From the NCBI RefSeq assembly GCF_000025725.1, contig NC_013943.1, positions 2,604,001-2,668,000 of the forward strand: a stretch of DNA of 64,000 bases, read 5' to 3'. This document shows, piece by piece, positions 36,101-44,975 of this stretch; position 1 is the stretch's first letter; every line of letters starts with the position of its first letter. Below the pieces are notes generated by a model, which searched no databases, was not told the origin of the DNA, and worked only from the letters and a program-made list of their open reading frames with translations. The position numbers and the translations under genes are program-made. Origin of the DNA: Denitrovibrio acetiphilus DSM 12809 (GTDB lineage: Bacteria; Chrysiogenota; Deferribacteres; Deferribacterales; Geovibrionaceae).

Positions 36101-39100
36101 TCAACATCAGGGTCAACATTTGTAAAAGTAATAACATTACCATCGATTGTATATGCCAGCCCATCCGGCAGAATGCTTTCATCCACACTCAGCACATCAC
36201 CAGCCTGCATGTTATTGAGAGTGACAGTCAGTACTGTCATGGTTGTATCGTCAGAGTCAGATATGCTGACATCTTTTGCAATATAAACAGCGCTGCCATC
36301 CTCTGTAAAAGTTACACCGTGTGTTTCAAGATTCATCACGACATCATCATAATCTTCATCAGAAACATTCGGAGCAAGATCTTCAACACCCACGACAGTA
36401 ACACCGTCCTCTGTGACATTAACATTGAAGTGGTTAACATCCTGCGGATTCATTGAGGCATCATCAAAGTATACGTTTTTATTAAGTTCAACAGTGTTGT
36501 CGCCAGACTGATAAAGAACTTTATAACTGCCATCGTCCTGTTTTTCAAAACTGATAGAATCGTAATCAACACCAGCTTTGTAACCATCTGCGATAATAAA
36601 GAAATGAAGGTCACTTCCGTCGCCGGAATATGTACCAAAATTTCCTTCTTCAAACGCAATGCCGCGTTCGCTATAGTCTGCATTGGTCTCAAGGATTTTA
36701 ACAAGCTCCGGCTCACCGGCTTCATTAAGCAGATAAAGTCCTACGACATTGTTATAGCTTGCTTCTTCAGAGACATAAGAGACCGTTGTCTCCTGATTCT
36801 CTACAGAAATAACAGGTGCGTCGTTTGCACCGTTTATAGTTATATTAAGTTTAGCAGCGTCTGTCCCTGTTCCGTCAGAAACAGTATAGTCAAAGCTGTC
36901 AACAAGAGTATCGTTTGAGCCAAGACCACTCACGTCTGGATTACTATTATCAAGTTCGTATGTATAACTACCGTCAGGCTTAATTGTAAGTGTACCGTAT
37001 TCGCCCTCTATAACAGTCTCACCGTTAACATCTTTTCCGTCAACATCGGCAACATGAAGATCATCGCCGTCTACATCACTGTCGTTAGAAAGGACATTTC
37101 CATAAACCATAGAATCAGCGTCTGTGCCGTCTCCTGGTATTGAACCGTCAAGGTCGGCAGGATCGACATTTACATTAACCTCACCAACAGAGACTTCGCC
37201 GCTGCCGGTAGGTATAGCTTTCAGACCTTCAAGCTGGTCCGGAGTGACTGTCCATGTTCCGTCACCATTGTCAGTCCCCTGGTTAAGAGTTGCATTAATA
37301 ACAGACAGGGTATAACTTTCTATGTCCAGGTCTGTATCAGATGTAGCAATGTTGACTTCATACTCAATAGTAGCTTCGGAAATTCCGCCAAATCTGAGAT
37401 CTTCGACATTATTAACATTAAGAACACCACCGGACTCAATGTCCAGTATGCCGTCAGAAATCGTACCATTGTTTGTAGTCATCCACTGTACTTCATAAGC
37501 AGATTCTTCTTTCCCAAGCACGACTATATCATAACCGCCGCCTCCGCTAATATGTGTATAGCCTTTTATATCTCCGGAAATGACAATTACATCGTCACCG
37601 TTGGCAGCAAGAATATTGTTCCCCCCGAATGTGTCACCGACAACAATAAGGTTATTACCGGAATTACCTTTAATGTTATCATTAAGATACATATCGCCGC
37701 CCTCAATAGTCTCGTAACCATTGAGGTCTATGTCGCTATTGTTACCACCGGTAGATATCTCAGTTAGTGTGGCTTCTGCTGTAGGCAGGGTAATACCGTT
37801 CCCCTGATCGCTTGCAGTCACAGAGTTAATGTCGTCAACTGCAACTGGGTTATCGTTAACAGGATTAACTGTAAGGTTTACTGTAGCTGTGTCAGTTCCG
37901 CCCTTACCGTCAGATACGGTGTAGGTGAAACTATCTGTGCCGTTATAGTCAGCAGCAGGTGTGTATGTAACTGTGCCGTCTGAATTAACAACGACTGTTC
38001 CGTGTTCCGGCTGAGTAGCGATACTCACTGTAAGTTCGTCGCCGTCTAAGTCACTGTCGTTAGAAAGAACGTTAATGACTGTTGCTGCATCCTCGTCAAG
38101 TGTGACGATGTCATCAACTGCAACTGGATTATCGTTAACAGGATTAACTGTAAGGTTTACTGTAGCTGTGTCAGTTCCGCCCTTACCGTCAGATACGGTG
38201 TAGGTGAAACTATCTGTACCGTTATAATCAGCAGCAGGTGTATATGTAACTGTACCGTCTGAATTAACTACTACTGTGCCGTGTTCCGGCTGGGCAGCGA
38301 TTGAAACTGTAAGGTCGTCGCCGTCTAAATCTGAATCGTTGTCGAGAACGTTAATGACTGTTGCTGCATCCTCGTCAAGTGTGACGATGTCATCAACTGC
38401 AACTGGATTATCGTTAACAGGATTAACTGTAAGGTTTACTGTAGCTGTGTCAGTTCCGCCCTTACCGTCAGATACGGTGTAGGTGAAACTATCTGTACCG
38501 TTATAATCAGCAGCAGGTGTATATGTAACTGTACCGTCTGAATTAACTACTACTGTGCCGTGTTCCGGCTGGGCAGCGATTGAAACTGTAAGTGCATCAC
38601 CGTCTAAATCTGAATCGTTGTCGAGAACGTTAATAACTGTTGCAGCGTCCTCGTCAAGTGTGACGATGTCGTCAACTGCAACTGGATTATCGTTAACAGG
38701 ATTAACCGTAAGGTTTACTGTGGCTGTGTCAGTTCCGCCCTTACCGTCAGATACGGTGTAGGTGAAACTATCTGTGCCGTTATAGTCAGCAGCAGGTGTG
38801 TATGTAACTGTACCGTCTGAATTAACTACTACTGTGCCGTGTTCCGGCTGGGCAGCGATACTCACTGCAAGGTCGTCGCCGTCTAAGTCACTGTCGTTAG
38901 AAAGAACGTTAATGACTGTTGCTGCATCCTCGTCAAGTGTGACGATGTCATCAACTGCAACTGGATTATCGTTAACAGGATTAACTGTAAGGTTCACTGT
39001 GGCTGTGTCAGTTCCGCCCTTACCGTCAGATACGGTGTAGGTGAAACTATCTGTACCGTTATAATCAGCGGCAGGTGTGTATGTAACTGTGCCGTCTGAA

Positions 39101-42100
39101 TTAACAACGACTGTTCCGTGTTCAGGCTGGGTAGCGATTGAAACTGTAAGGTCGTCGCCGTCTAAATCTGAATCGTTGTCGAGAACGTTAATGACTGTTG
39201 CTGCATCCTCGTCAAGTGTGACGATGTCATCAACTGCAACTGGATTATCATTAACAGGATTAACTGTAAGGTTCACTGTAGCTGTGTCAGTTCCGCCCTT
39301 GCCGTCAGATACGGTGTAGGTGAAACTGTCTGTGCCGTTATAATCAGCAGCAGGTGTATATGTAACTGTGCCGTCTGAATTAACAACGACTGTTCCGTGT
39401 TCAGGCTGGGTAGCGATTGAAACTGTAAGGTCGTCGCCGTCTAAATCTGAATCGTTGTCGAGAACGTTAATGACTGTTGCTGCATCCTCGTCAAGTGTGA
39501 CGATGTCATCAACTGCAACTGGATTATCATTAACAGGATTAACTGTAAGGTTCACTGTAGCTGTGTCAGTTCCGCCCTTGCCGTCAGATACGGTGTAGGT
39601 GAAACTGTCTGTGCCGTTATAATCAGCAGCAGGTGTATATGTAACTGTGCCGTCTGAATTAACTACTACTGTTCCGTGTTCCGGCTGAGTAGCGATACTC
39701 ACTGCAAGGTCGTCGCCGTCTAAGTCACTGTCGTTAGAAAGAACGTTAATGACTGTTGCTGCATCCTCGTCAAGTGTGACGATGTCATCAACTGCAACTG
39801 GATTATCGTTAACAGGATTAACTGTAAGGTTTACTGTAGCTGTGTCAGTTCCGCCCTTACCGTCAGATACGGTGTAGGTGAAACTATCTGTACCGTTATA
39901 ATCAGCAGCAGGTGTGTATGTAACTGTGCCGTCTGAATTAACAACGACTGTTCCGTGTTCAGGCTGGGTAGCGATTGAAACTGTAAGGTCGTCGCCGTCT
40001 AAATCTGAATCGTTGTCGAGAACGTTAATGACTGTTGCTGCATCCTCGTCAAGTGTGACGATGTCATCAACTGCAACTGGATTATCATTAACAGGATTAA
40101 CTGTAAGGTTCACTGTAGCTGTGTCAGTTCCGCCCTTGCCGTCAGATACGGTGTAGGTGAAACTGTCTGTGCCGTTATAATCAGCAGCAGGTGTATATGT
40201 AACTGTGCCGTCTGAATTAACAACGACTGTTCCGTGTTCAGGCTGGGTAGCGATTGAAACTGTAAGGTCGTCGCCGTCTAAATCTGAATCGTTGTCGAGA
40301 ACGTTAATGACTGTTGCTGCATCCTCGTCAAGTGTGACGATGTCATCAACTGCAACTGGATTATCATTAACAGGATTAACTGTAAGGTTCACTGTAGCTG
40401 TGTCAGTTCCGCCCTTGCCGTCAGATACGGTGTAGGTGAAACTGTCTGTGCCGTTATAATCAGCAGCAGGTGTATATGTAACTGTGCCGTCTGAATTAAC
40501 TACTACTGTTCCGTGTTCCGGCTGAGTAGCGATACTCACTGCAAGGTCGTCGCCGTCTAAGTCACTGTCGTTAGAAAGAACGTTAATGACTGTTGCTGCA
40601 TCCTCGTCAAGTGTGACGATGTCATCAACTGCAACTGGATTATCGTTAACAGGATTAACTGTAAGGTTTACTGTAGCTGTGTCAGTTCCGCCCTTACCGT
40701 CAGATACGGTGTAGGTGAAACTATCTGTACCGTTATAATCAGCAGCAGGTGTATATGTAACTGTACCGTCTGAATTAACTACTACTGTGCCGTGTTCCGG
40801 CTGGGCAGCGATTGAAACTGTAAGTGCATCACCGTCTAAATCTGAATCGTTGTCGAGAACGTTAATGACTGTTGCTGCATCCTCGTCAAGTGTGACGATG
40901 TCATCAACTGCAACTGGGTTATCGTTAACAGGATTAACTGTAAGGTTTACTGTAGCTGTGTCAGTTCCGCCCTTACCGTCAGATACGGTGTAGGTGAAAC
41001 TATCTGTGCCGTTATAGTCAGCAGCAGGTGTATATGTAACTGTGCCGTCTGAATTAACAACGACTGTTCCGTGTTCCGGCTGAGTAGCGATACTCACTGT
41101 AAGTTCGTCGCCGTCTAAGTCACTGTCGTTAGAAAGAACGTTAATGACTGTTGCTGCATCCTCGTCAAGTGTGACGATGTCATCAACTGCAACTGGATTA
41201 TCGTTAACAGGATTAACTGTAAGGTTTACTGTAGCTGTGTCAGTTCCGCCCTTACCGTCAGATACGGTGTAGGTGAAACTATCTGTACCGTTATAATCAG
41301 CAGCAGGTGTATATGTAACTGTACCGTCTGAATTAACTACTACTGTGCCGTGTTCCGGCTGGGCAGCGATTGAAACTGTAAGGTCGTCGCCGTCTAAATC
41401 TGAATCGTTGTCGAGAACGTTAATGACTGTTGCTGCATCCTCGTCAAGTGTGACGATGTCATCAACTGCAACTGGATTATCGTTAACAGGATTAACTGTA
41501 AGGTTTACTGTAGCTGTGTCAGTTCCGCCCTTACCGTCAGATACGGTGTAGGTGAAACTATCTGTGCCGTTATAGTCAGCAGCAGGTGTGTATGTAACTG
41601 TACCGTCTGAATTAACTACTACTGTGCCGTGTTCCGGCTGGGCAGCGATACTCACTGCAAGGTCGTCGCCGTCTAAGTCACTGTCGTTAGAAAGAACGTT
41701 AATGACTGTTGCTGCATCCTCGTCAAGTGTGACGATGTCATCAACTGCAACTGGATTATCGTTAACAGGATTAACTGTAAGGTTCACTGTGGCTGTGTCA
41801 GTTCCGCCCTTACCGTCAGATACGGTGTAGGTGAAACTATCTGTACCGTTATAATCAGCGGCAGGTGTGTATGTAACTGTGCCGTCTGAATTAACAACGA
41901 CTGTTCCGTGTTCAGGCTGGGTAGCGATTGAAACTGTAAGGTCGTCGCCGTCTAAATCTGAATCGTTGTCGAGAACGTTAATGACTGTTGCTGCATCCTC
42001 GTCAAGTGTGACGATGTCGTCAACTGCAACTGGATTATCGTTAACAGGATTCACTGTAAGGTTTACTGTAGCTATGTCAGTTCCGCCCTTACCGTCAGAT

Positions 42101-42795
42101 ACGGTGTAGGTGAAACTATCTGTGCCGTTATAATCAGCAGCAGGTGTATATGTAACTGTGCCGTCTGAATTAACGACAACTATTCCGTTTGCGGGCTGAG
42201 TTGCAATTGAGACAGTTAGGGTGTCCCCGTCTTCATCGTAGTCGTTATCAAGAACAGCTATCGTTATTGTTCCGTCTTCGTTAACTGTAGCATTATCCGC
42301 TACGGCGACTGGTATTGTACTGTCCTCTCCGTTGCTCCCTTGTTCGTCTGCAAACAGACCATCATCTGCGCCATTGCCGACATCACTTGCGTCGAGAAGG
42401 TATGCTCCGACATTACCCTGAGTCATATCTCCCGGGAGGAAGCTAAGCGCAAAGGAGTTAGCCAGGTCTTCCTCGCCTGTGGCAGTAGCATCTTCGAGGT
42501 CTTCTATATTTTCGCCCCGCTCCAGAGCCTGTTGTATCGCAAGGGCATCAGCTTCGACATCACCTGCGTCCATATCCCCTATAACAGTATCATCCATGGC
42601 AACAGCCTGCCCGCCGTCCATCTGGATTTCTTCGCCGTTATTAAGAGCTATGATTATATTTGATCCCGGTGAAGTAATCACCAGTTCGTCTTTACTGACT
42701 ATATCGCCAACGCTAAGGGTTCTTTCTTCACCCTCAGGTGTTCTGGCAACTACATATCCGTTTACTGATTTAACTGTACCGATTGACTGAGCCAT
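33115..42795 (-). CDS. Giant LapA-like RTX adhesin with N-terminal retention module
   Basis: A 3226-residue surface adhesin. Residues 1-110 form a LapA-type retention module (IGTVKSVNGYVVARTPEGEE, IALNNGEEIQMDGGQAVAMD) with TATG at 104-107 where LapA has the LapG site TAAG. One diverged plus fifteen nearly identical 93-residue cadherin-like repeats (about 162-1649) extend the stalk. There follow a glycine-rich domain (1655-1808), a VCBS-type domain, a DUF4114-like domain (about 2005-2155, ending VEDLAPNVSDEDYDDVV), two more cadherin-like repeats, a von Willebrand A domain with MIDAS DSSGS (about 2498), RTX nonapeptides (3045-3118) and a type I secretion target end. Transporter genes are not in the window. 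Ribosome site GAGGTG. Confidence 0.95.
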   Translation of the reverse strand: MAQSIGTVKSVNGYVVARTPEGEERTLSVGDIVSKDELVITSPGSNIIIALNNGEEIQMDGGQAVAMDDTVIGDMDAGDVEADALAIQQALERGENIEDLEDATATGEEDLANSFALSFLPGDMTQGNVGAYLLDASDVGNGADDGLFADEQGSNGEDSTIPVAVADNATVNEDGTITIAVLDNDYDEDGDTLTVSIATQPANGIVVVNSDGTVTYTPAADYNGTDSFTYTVSDGKGGTDIATVNLTVNPVNDNPVAVDDIVTLDEDAATVINVLDNDSDLDGDDLTVSIATQPEHGTVVVNSDGTVTYTPAADYNGTDSFTYTVSDGKGGTDTATVNLTVNPVNDNPVAVDDIVTLDEDAATVINVLSNDSDLDGDDLAVSIAAQPEHGTVVVNSDGTVTYTPAADYNGTDSFTYTVSDGKGGTDTATVNLTVNPVNDNPVAVDDIVTLDEDAATVINVLDNDSDLDGDDLTVSIAAQPEHGTVVVNSDGTVTYTPAADYNGTDSFTYTVSDGKGGTDTATVNLTVNPVNDNPVAVDDIVTLDEDAATVINVLSNDSDLDGDELTVSIATQPEHGTVVVNSDGTVTYTPAADYNGTDSFTYTVSDGKGGTDTATVNLTVNPVNDNPVAVDDIVTLDEDAATVINVLDNDSDLDGDALTVSIAAQPEHGTVVVNSDGTVTYTPAADYNGTDSFTYTVSDGKGGTDTATVNLTVNPVNDNPVAVDDIVTLDEDAATVINVLSNDSDLDGDDLAVSIATQPEHGTVVVNSDGTVTYTPAADYNGTDSFTYTVSDGKGGTDTATVNLTVNPVNDNPVAVDDIVTLDEDAATVINVLDNDSDLDGDDLTVSIATQPEHGTVVVNSDGTVTYTPAADYNGTDSFTYTVSDGKGGTDTATVNLTVNPVNDNPVAVDDIVTLDEDAATVINVLDNDSDLDGDDLTVSIATQPEHGTVVVNSDGTVTYTPAADYNGTDSFTYTVSDGKGGTDTATVNLTVNPVNDNPVAVDDIVTLDEDAATVINVLSNDSDLDGDDLAVSIATQPEHGTVVVNSDGTVTYTPAADYNGTDSFTYTVSDGKGGTDTATVNLTVNPVNDNPVAVDDIVTLDEDAATVINVLDNDSDLDGDDLTVSIATQPEHGTVVVNSDGTVTYTPAADYNGTDSFTYTVSDGKGGTDTATVNLTVNPVNDNPVAVDDIVTLDEDAATVINVLDNDSDLDGDDLTVSIATQPEHGTVVVNSDGTVTYTPAADYNGTDSFTYTVSDGKGGTDTATVNLTVNPVNDNPVAVDDIVTLDEDAATVINVLSNDSDLDGDDLAVSIAAQPEHGTVVVNSDGTVTYTPAADYNGTDSFTYTVSDGKGGTDTATVNLTVNPVNDNPVAVDDIVTLDEDAATVINVLDNDSDLDGDALTVSIAAQPEHGTVVVNSDGTVTYTPAADYNGTDSFTYTVSDGKGGTDTATVNLTVNPVNDNPVAVDDIVTLDEDAATVINVLDNDSDLDGDDLTVSIAAQPEHGTVVVNSDGTVTYTPAADYNGTDSFTYTVSDGKGGTDTATVNLTVNPVNDNPVAVDDIVTLDEDAATVINVLSNDSDLDGDELTVSIATQPEHGTVVVNSDGTVTYTPAADYNGTDSFTYTVSDGKGGTDTATVNLTVNPVNDNPVAVDDINSVTASDQGNGITLPTAEATLTEISTGGNNSDIDLNGYETIEGGDMYLNDNIKGNSGNNLIVVGDTFGGNNILAANGDDVIVISGDIKGYTHISGGGGYDIVVLGKEESAYEVQWMTTNNGTISDGILDIESGGVLNVNNVEDLRFGGISEATIEYEVNIATSDTDLDIESYTLSVINATLNQGTDNGDGTWTVTPDQLEGLKAIPTGSGEVSVGEVNVNVDPADLDGSIPGDGTDADSMVYGNVLSNDSDVDGDDLHVADVDGKDVNGETVIEGEYGTLTIKPDGSYTYELDNSNPDVSGLGSNDTLVDSFDYTVSDGTGTDAAKLNITINGANDAPVISVENQETTVSYVSEEASYNNVVGLYLLNEAGEPELVKILETNADYSERGIAFEEGNFGTYSGDGSDLHFFIIADGYKAGVDYDSISFEKQDDGSYKVLYQSGDNTVELNKNVYFDDASMNPQDVNHFNVNVTEDGVTVVGVEDLAPNVSDEDYDDVVMNLETHGVTFTEDGSAVYIAKDVSISDSDDTTMTVLTVTLNNMQAGDVLSVDESILPDGLAYTIDGNVITFTNVDPDVEMPNADFETAVTSVMFENTSDTPDTSDREFSITVSDGDDNSNTATISVGVAAANDAPVAMDDSTALDEDSSVVINVLENDVDPDGDALNLSIAAQPEHGTVVVNSDGTVTYTPAADYSGTDSFTYTVSDGKGGTDTATVNLTVNPTGDAPVAVNDTQLVNEDGSVSIDVLANDKDADGDTLTVTEVGEAANGTVTINDDGTIQYTPDENFNGADSFTYTISDGNGGTDIATVTVNVAPVNDAPVAVDDNATFNESTVEIGSVNLVLVLDSSGSMGSNGMALAESALKALIGKYGDSLNSVMLVDFDTDARLVYSADGDKWMTGDEAQAALDNSSNFRSGGYTDYDDAISAVQDNYSGAPAADNTYVYFLSDGEPSSYSYAINDTERAEWVSFLEGSDIDQVYAVGVGRGVSQTDSDLKDVAWTSDPDGNHDGNVMIVLDADDLSAQLNSTVNLNTVEGNLIDNDYDADGDSLEIASVTYGDETYTFDGSGTDSHEFDLGDAGFVKIYANGQYEYSAGVNVESNVTADVSYVVADTSGATSSAVLHLTTIDGEPVAADNFAQADFMYVQTVGTVQLEDGNNTYWGATGSVTNIEVGADDLVEFEYSAADYGINNTLEWTLVSLDGTVISTDSITVTADSGKITFNDIEAGNYNLLVSMYDRTGDGDTMNLSGAVKIVSSTKPDGQFEIVLGLIAGNVLSDPNYNLEGADAYGATDTVGSDGASLYIYTGTGYEAVGSDGATVTNEYGSLHIDQDGSYEFNPASGVDIGTVTSFQYALVEEGADPNAGSGDFDTANLVIKLGADTDSVNLIEGDGSDITGTSGDDVIIGTEGSESINAGDGDDFIDGHGGGDNIQAGAGDDTIVYHAGDTVDGGDGTDTLLILDNNHIDFSSLHDVSNIEVIALGSEENQIIDNLSISDVLNITDDDNLLQVTGSEGDQVDMSDWVKGDNGMFTASDGSDVSVHINGDFSFDADSKIITFGAMSDDGTQNGGDTSQG
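37850..42036 (-). repeat. Fifteen tandem 279-bp in-frame repeats in the adhesin gene
   Basis: Each unit encodes 93 residues containing VTLDEDAATVINVL, QPEHGTVVVNSDGTVTYTP and TVSDGKGGTDTATVNLTVNP. Units differ only at a few codons: INVLD/INVLS, DDLT/DDLA/DELT/DALT and ATQ/AAQ. Units 6-8 and 9-11 have the same variant order, indicating an 837-bp higher-order duplication. Confidence 0.95.
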
Positions 42796-42921
42796 TACTG
42801 CACCTCATAAAATAATAATACTTATGATTAAGCATACAGCTCTGTAAAGAAAAAACATCGTACCAAGGTACAATTAATAAAAATTATCTTATGATTTCAG
42901 AAGAAACTTTTGAGCAAACAA

Positions 42922-42947
42922 AAAAGCGGAGGTTTTATGCTCCGCTT
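42922..42947 (-). terminator. Terminator of the dpp operon
   Basis: AAAGCGGAG (42922-42930) pairs perfectly with CTCCGCTTT (42939-42947); a T-run follows on the minus strand. It lies 10 bp past the end of the last ABC gene and about 130 bp before the adhesin start. Confidence 0.9.
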
Positions 42948-42956
42948 TAAATATTT

Positions 42957-43982
42957 TTATATTCTGCCTTCTTCAACAGCATGACAGGCAATCTTCCTTC
43001 CGTCTTTGTGCTGTATAAGAGCAGGGATCTCCTCACGGCATCTGCCGTCTGCATAGGGGCACCTTCCGTGAAAGACGCATCCACTTGGCAGATTTATAGG
43101 AGTGGGCACTTCCCCTGTCAGTTTCAGCCGTTCAGACTTTCTTCCGTCCAGAGTAGGTATCGCACTAAGCAAAGCTTTTGTGTACGGGTGTTTCGGCTCA
43201 CCAAACAAAAGTGATGTCTCCGCAAGCTCGCAGACAGTCCCCAGATACATAACAACAACATTAGTGCTGATATGCTCCACCACAGAAAGATCGTGAGCCA
43301 CGAAAAGATATGTAAGATTCCTCTGCTCCTGAGCATCCATAAGCAAATTGAGTATCTGAGCCTGAATGGAAACATCCAGTGCAGATATAGGCTCATCCGC
43401 AACGATAAACTCAGGGTCAACGACAAGTGCTCTTGCAATACTTATCCTCTGGCGCTGACCGCCGGAGAACTCATGCGGCATACGGCTTATCCACTTAGGG
43501 TCACTTCCGACCTGAAGCATAACTTCTTCAATCCTGTCTTTCACCTCTGATGGTGACAAATGAGGGTTATGATATTTCAAAGGACCTTCAAGGGTCTGTT
43601 TTATAGTCTTTCTGGGATTAAGCGATGCATACGGGTCCTGAAAAACCATCTGCATCTTGCTTCGGTAAGGCAGCATTTTCTTTGGGCTAAGGTTGTCGAT
43701 ACGTTCGCCTTTATAGTATATCTCGCCGCCATTAGGAGGGTAAAGCCCCATAATGGTACGTCCGAGAGTGGATTTCCCACAGCCGCTTTCTCCGACAACA
43801 CTGAATGTTTCGCCTTTTTTGATATCTATACTGACGTTATTCAGAGCCTTTACGAGCGTTTGCTCCAGCTTAAACTTTCCATTTTTAAATTTTATCTGAT
43901 CAAGCAGTCCGCCGGATATATCAAACCGCTTATAGAGGTTTCTGACACTGAGAAGCGGAGTCTCACTAGTCTTATCACTCAC
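42957..43982 (-). CDS. dppF: Dipeptide/oligopeptide ABC transporter ATPase, DppF/OppF type
   Basis: Second ATPase of a peptide importer; 341 residues. Walker A GESGCGKSTLG, signature FSGGQRQRISIARAL, Walker B FIVADEPISALD and the C-terminal oligopeptide-transporter extension with CVFHGRCPYADGRC. The GTG start at 43982 overlaps the stop of dppD by 8 bp and has AGGGGG upstream; a TTG at 44003 is less likely. Paired with DppD it powers import through DppB and DppC. Confidence 0.95.
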   Translation of the reverse strand: MSDKTSETPLLSVRNLYKRFDISGGLLDQIKFKNGKFKLEQTLVKALNNVSIDIKKGETFSVVGESGCGKSTLGRTIMGLYPPNGGEIYYKGERIDNLSPKKMLPYRSKMQMVFQDPYASLNPRKTIKQTLEGPLKYHNPHLSPSEVKDRIEEVMLQVGSDPKWISRMPHEFSGGQRQRISIARALVVDPEFIVADEPISALDVSIQAQILNLLMDAQEQRNLTYLFVAHDLSVVEHISTNVVVMYLGTVCELAETSLLFGEPKHPYTKALLSAIPTLDGRKSERLKLTGEVPTPINLPSGCVFHGRCPYADGRCREEIPALIQHKDGRKIACHAVEEGRI

Positions 43983-44970
43983 CTGACACCCCCTCTTTTT
44001 CAAAGCTGCACAAAACGCAGGCAGCCTCTGTGTCCATCCCTTTAACTTTAATCAATGCAGGAACATACTTTTTGCAGACATCCATCACATGGGGACATCT
44101 GGGGTGGAAGGCACAGCCCGGCGGGATATTGGTCAGGGTGGGCATCATGCCAGGTATCTGGTTCAGCCTTTTGCTCCCTTTTGCACCCTCCGGCAGCGCC
44201 GCAATCAGCCCCTGAGTATAAGGGTGCTGAGGGTTGTTTATGACATCTTTTGTCCGCCCTTTCTCGACTACCCGCCCGGCATACATAACAGCGATATGCT
44301 CTGTAACCTGTGCCACAACAGCGAGGTCATGCGTTATGAGTATAAGCCCCATATCGTCTGTCTCGCACAGCTCGATAATAAGATCCATTATCTCTGCCTG
44401 AATAGTAACATCAAGGGCTGTAGTAGGCTCGTCTGCTATTATTATCTCAGGGTCGGTAAGCAGTGCAATCGCTATGATAATCCTCTGACGCATACCTCCG
44501 GAGAACTCGTGCGGATATTGGCTGAGACGTTTTTCAGGTGAGGGTATATGAACTTTCTTAAGCTTATCAAGGGCGATAGCTTTCGCCTCTTTTTTTGTCA
44601 TTTCAGGATTATGTGCGAGCAGTGTTTCTATCATCTGCGTCCCGATAGAAAGAACCGGATTGAGAGTCATCATAGGATCCTGAAAGATCATACTGATGCG
44701 GTTCCCCCTGATGTGGCGCAGCTCTTCACGCTCCATCTTTGTAAGATCGTCGCCGTTGAAGAGAATTTTGCCGTCTGCCACATAGCCCGGCTTACTAATG
44801 AGACCTATTATTGAAAATCCTGTCACAGACTTGCCTGCACCGCTCTCTCCCACAAGACCGAGCCTTTCGCCTTTTTCAAGGGTAAAGCTGACGCCTGTGG
44901 TGGCGGTAACATCGCCTGTACGCAGACCAAATTTGATCACGAGGTCTTTAACCTCAAGTAAACTACTCAT
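43975..44970 (-). CDS. dppD: Dipeptide/oligopeptide ABC transporter ATPase, DppD/OppD type
   Basis: First ATPase of the importer; 331 residues with Walker A GESGAGKSVTG, signature FSGGMRQRIIIAIAL, Walker B IIIADEPTTALD and C-terminal CAFHPRCPHVMDVC, matching the OppD/DppD pattern. It starts 6 bp after dppC ends and overlaps dppF. The Ser after GK in Walker A is normal for the family. No anomalies. Confidence 0.95.
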   Translation of the reverse strand: MSSLLEVKDLVIKFGLRTGDVTATTGVSFTLEKGERLGLVGESGAGKSVTGFSIIGLISKPGYVADGKILFNGDDLTKMEREELRHIRGNRISMIFQDPMMTLNPVLSIGTQMIETLLAHNPEMTKKEAKAIALDKLKKVHIPSPEKRLSQYPHEFSGGMRQRIIIAIALLTDPEIIIADEPTTALDVTIQAEIMDLIIELCETDDMGLILITHDLAVVAQVTEHIAVMYAGRVVEKGRTKDVINNPQHPYTQGLIAALPEGAKGSKRLNQIPGMMPTLTNIPPGCAFHPRCPHVMDVCKKYVPALIKVKGMDTEAACVLCSFEKEGVSGE

Positions 44971-44975
44971 AAGAC

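Noticed and set aside
37850-42036. CRISPR-like regular repetition
   Set aside because: Repeats are 279 bp, contiguous, in frame and encode adhesin domains; there are no short direct repeats with unique spacers and no cas genes.
38276-42109. Many similar 68-80-codon frames on the plus strand across the adhesin repeats
   Set aside because: They are antisense shadows repeated every 279 bp because the coding repeat is repeated. No ribosome sites and no protein features.
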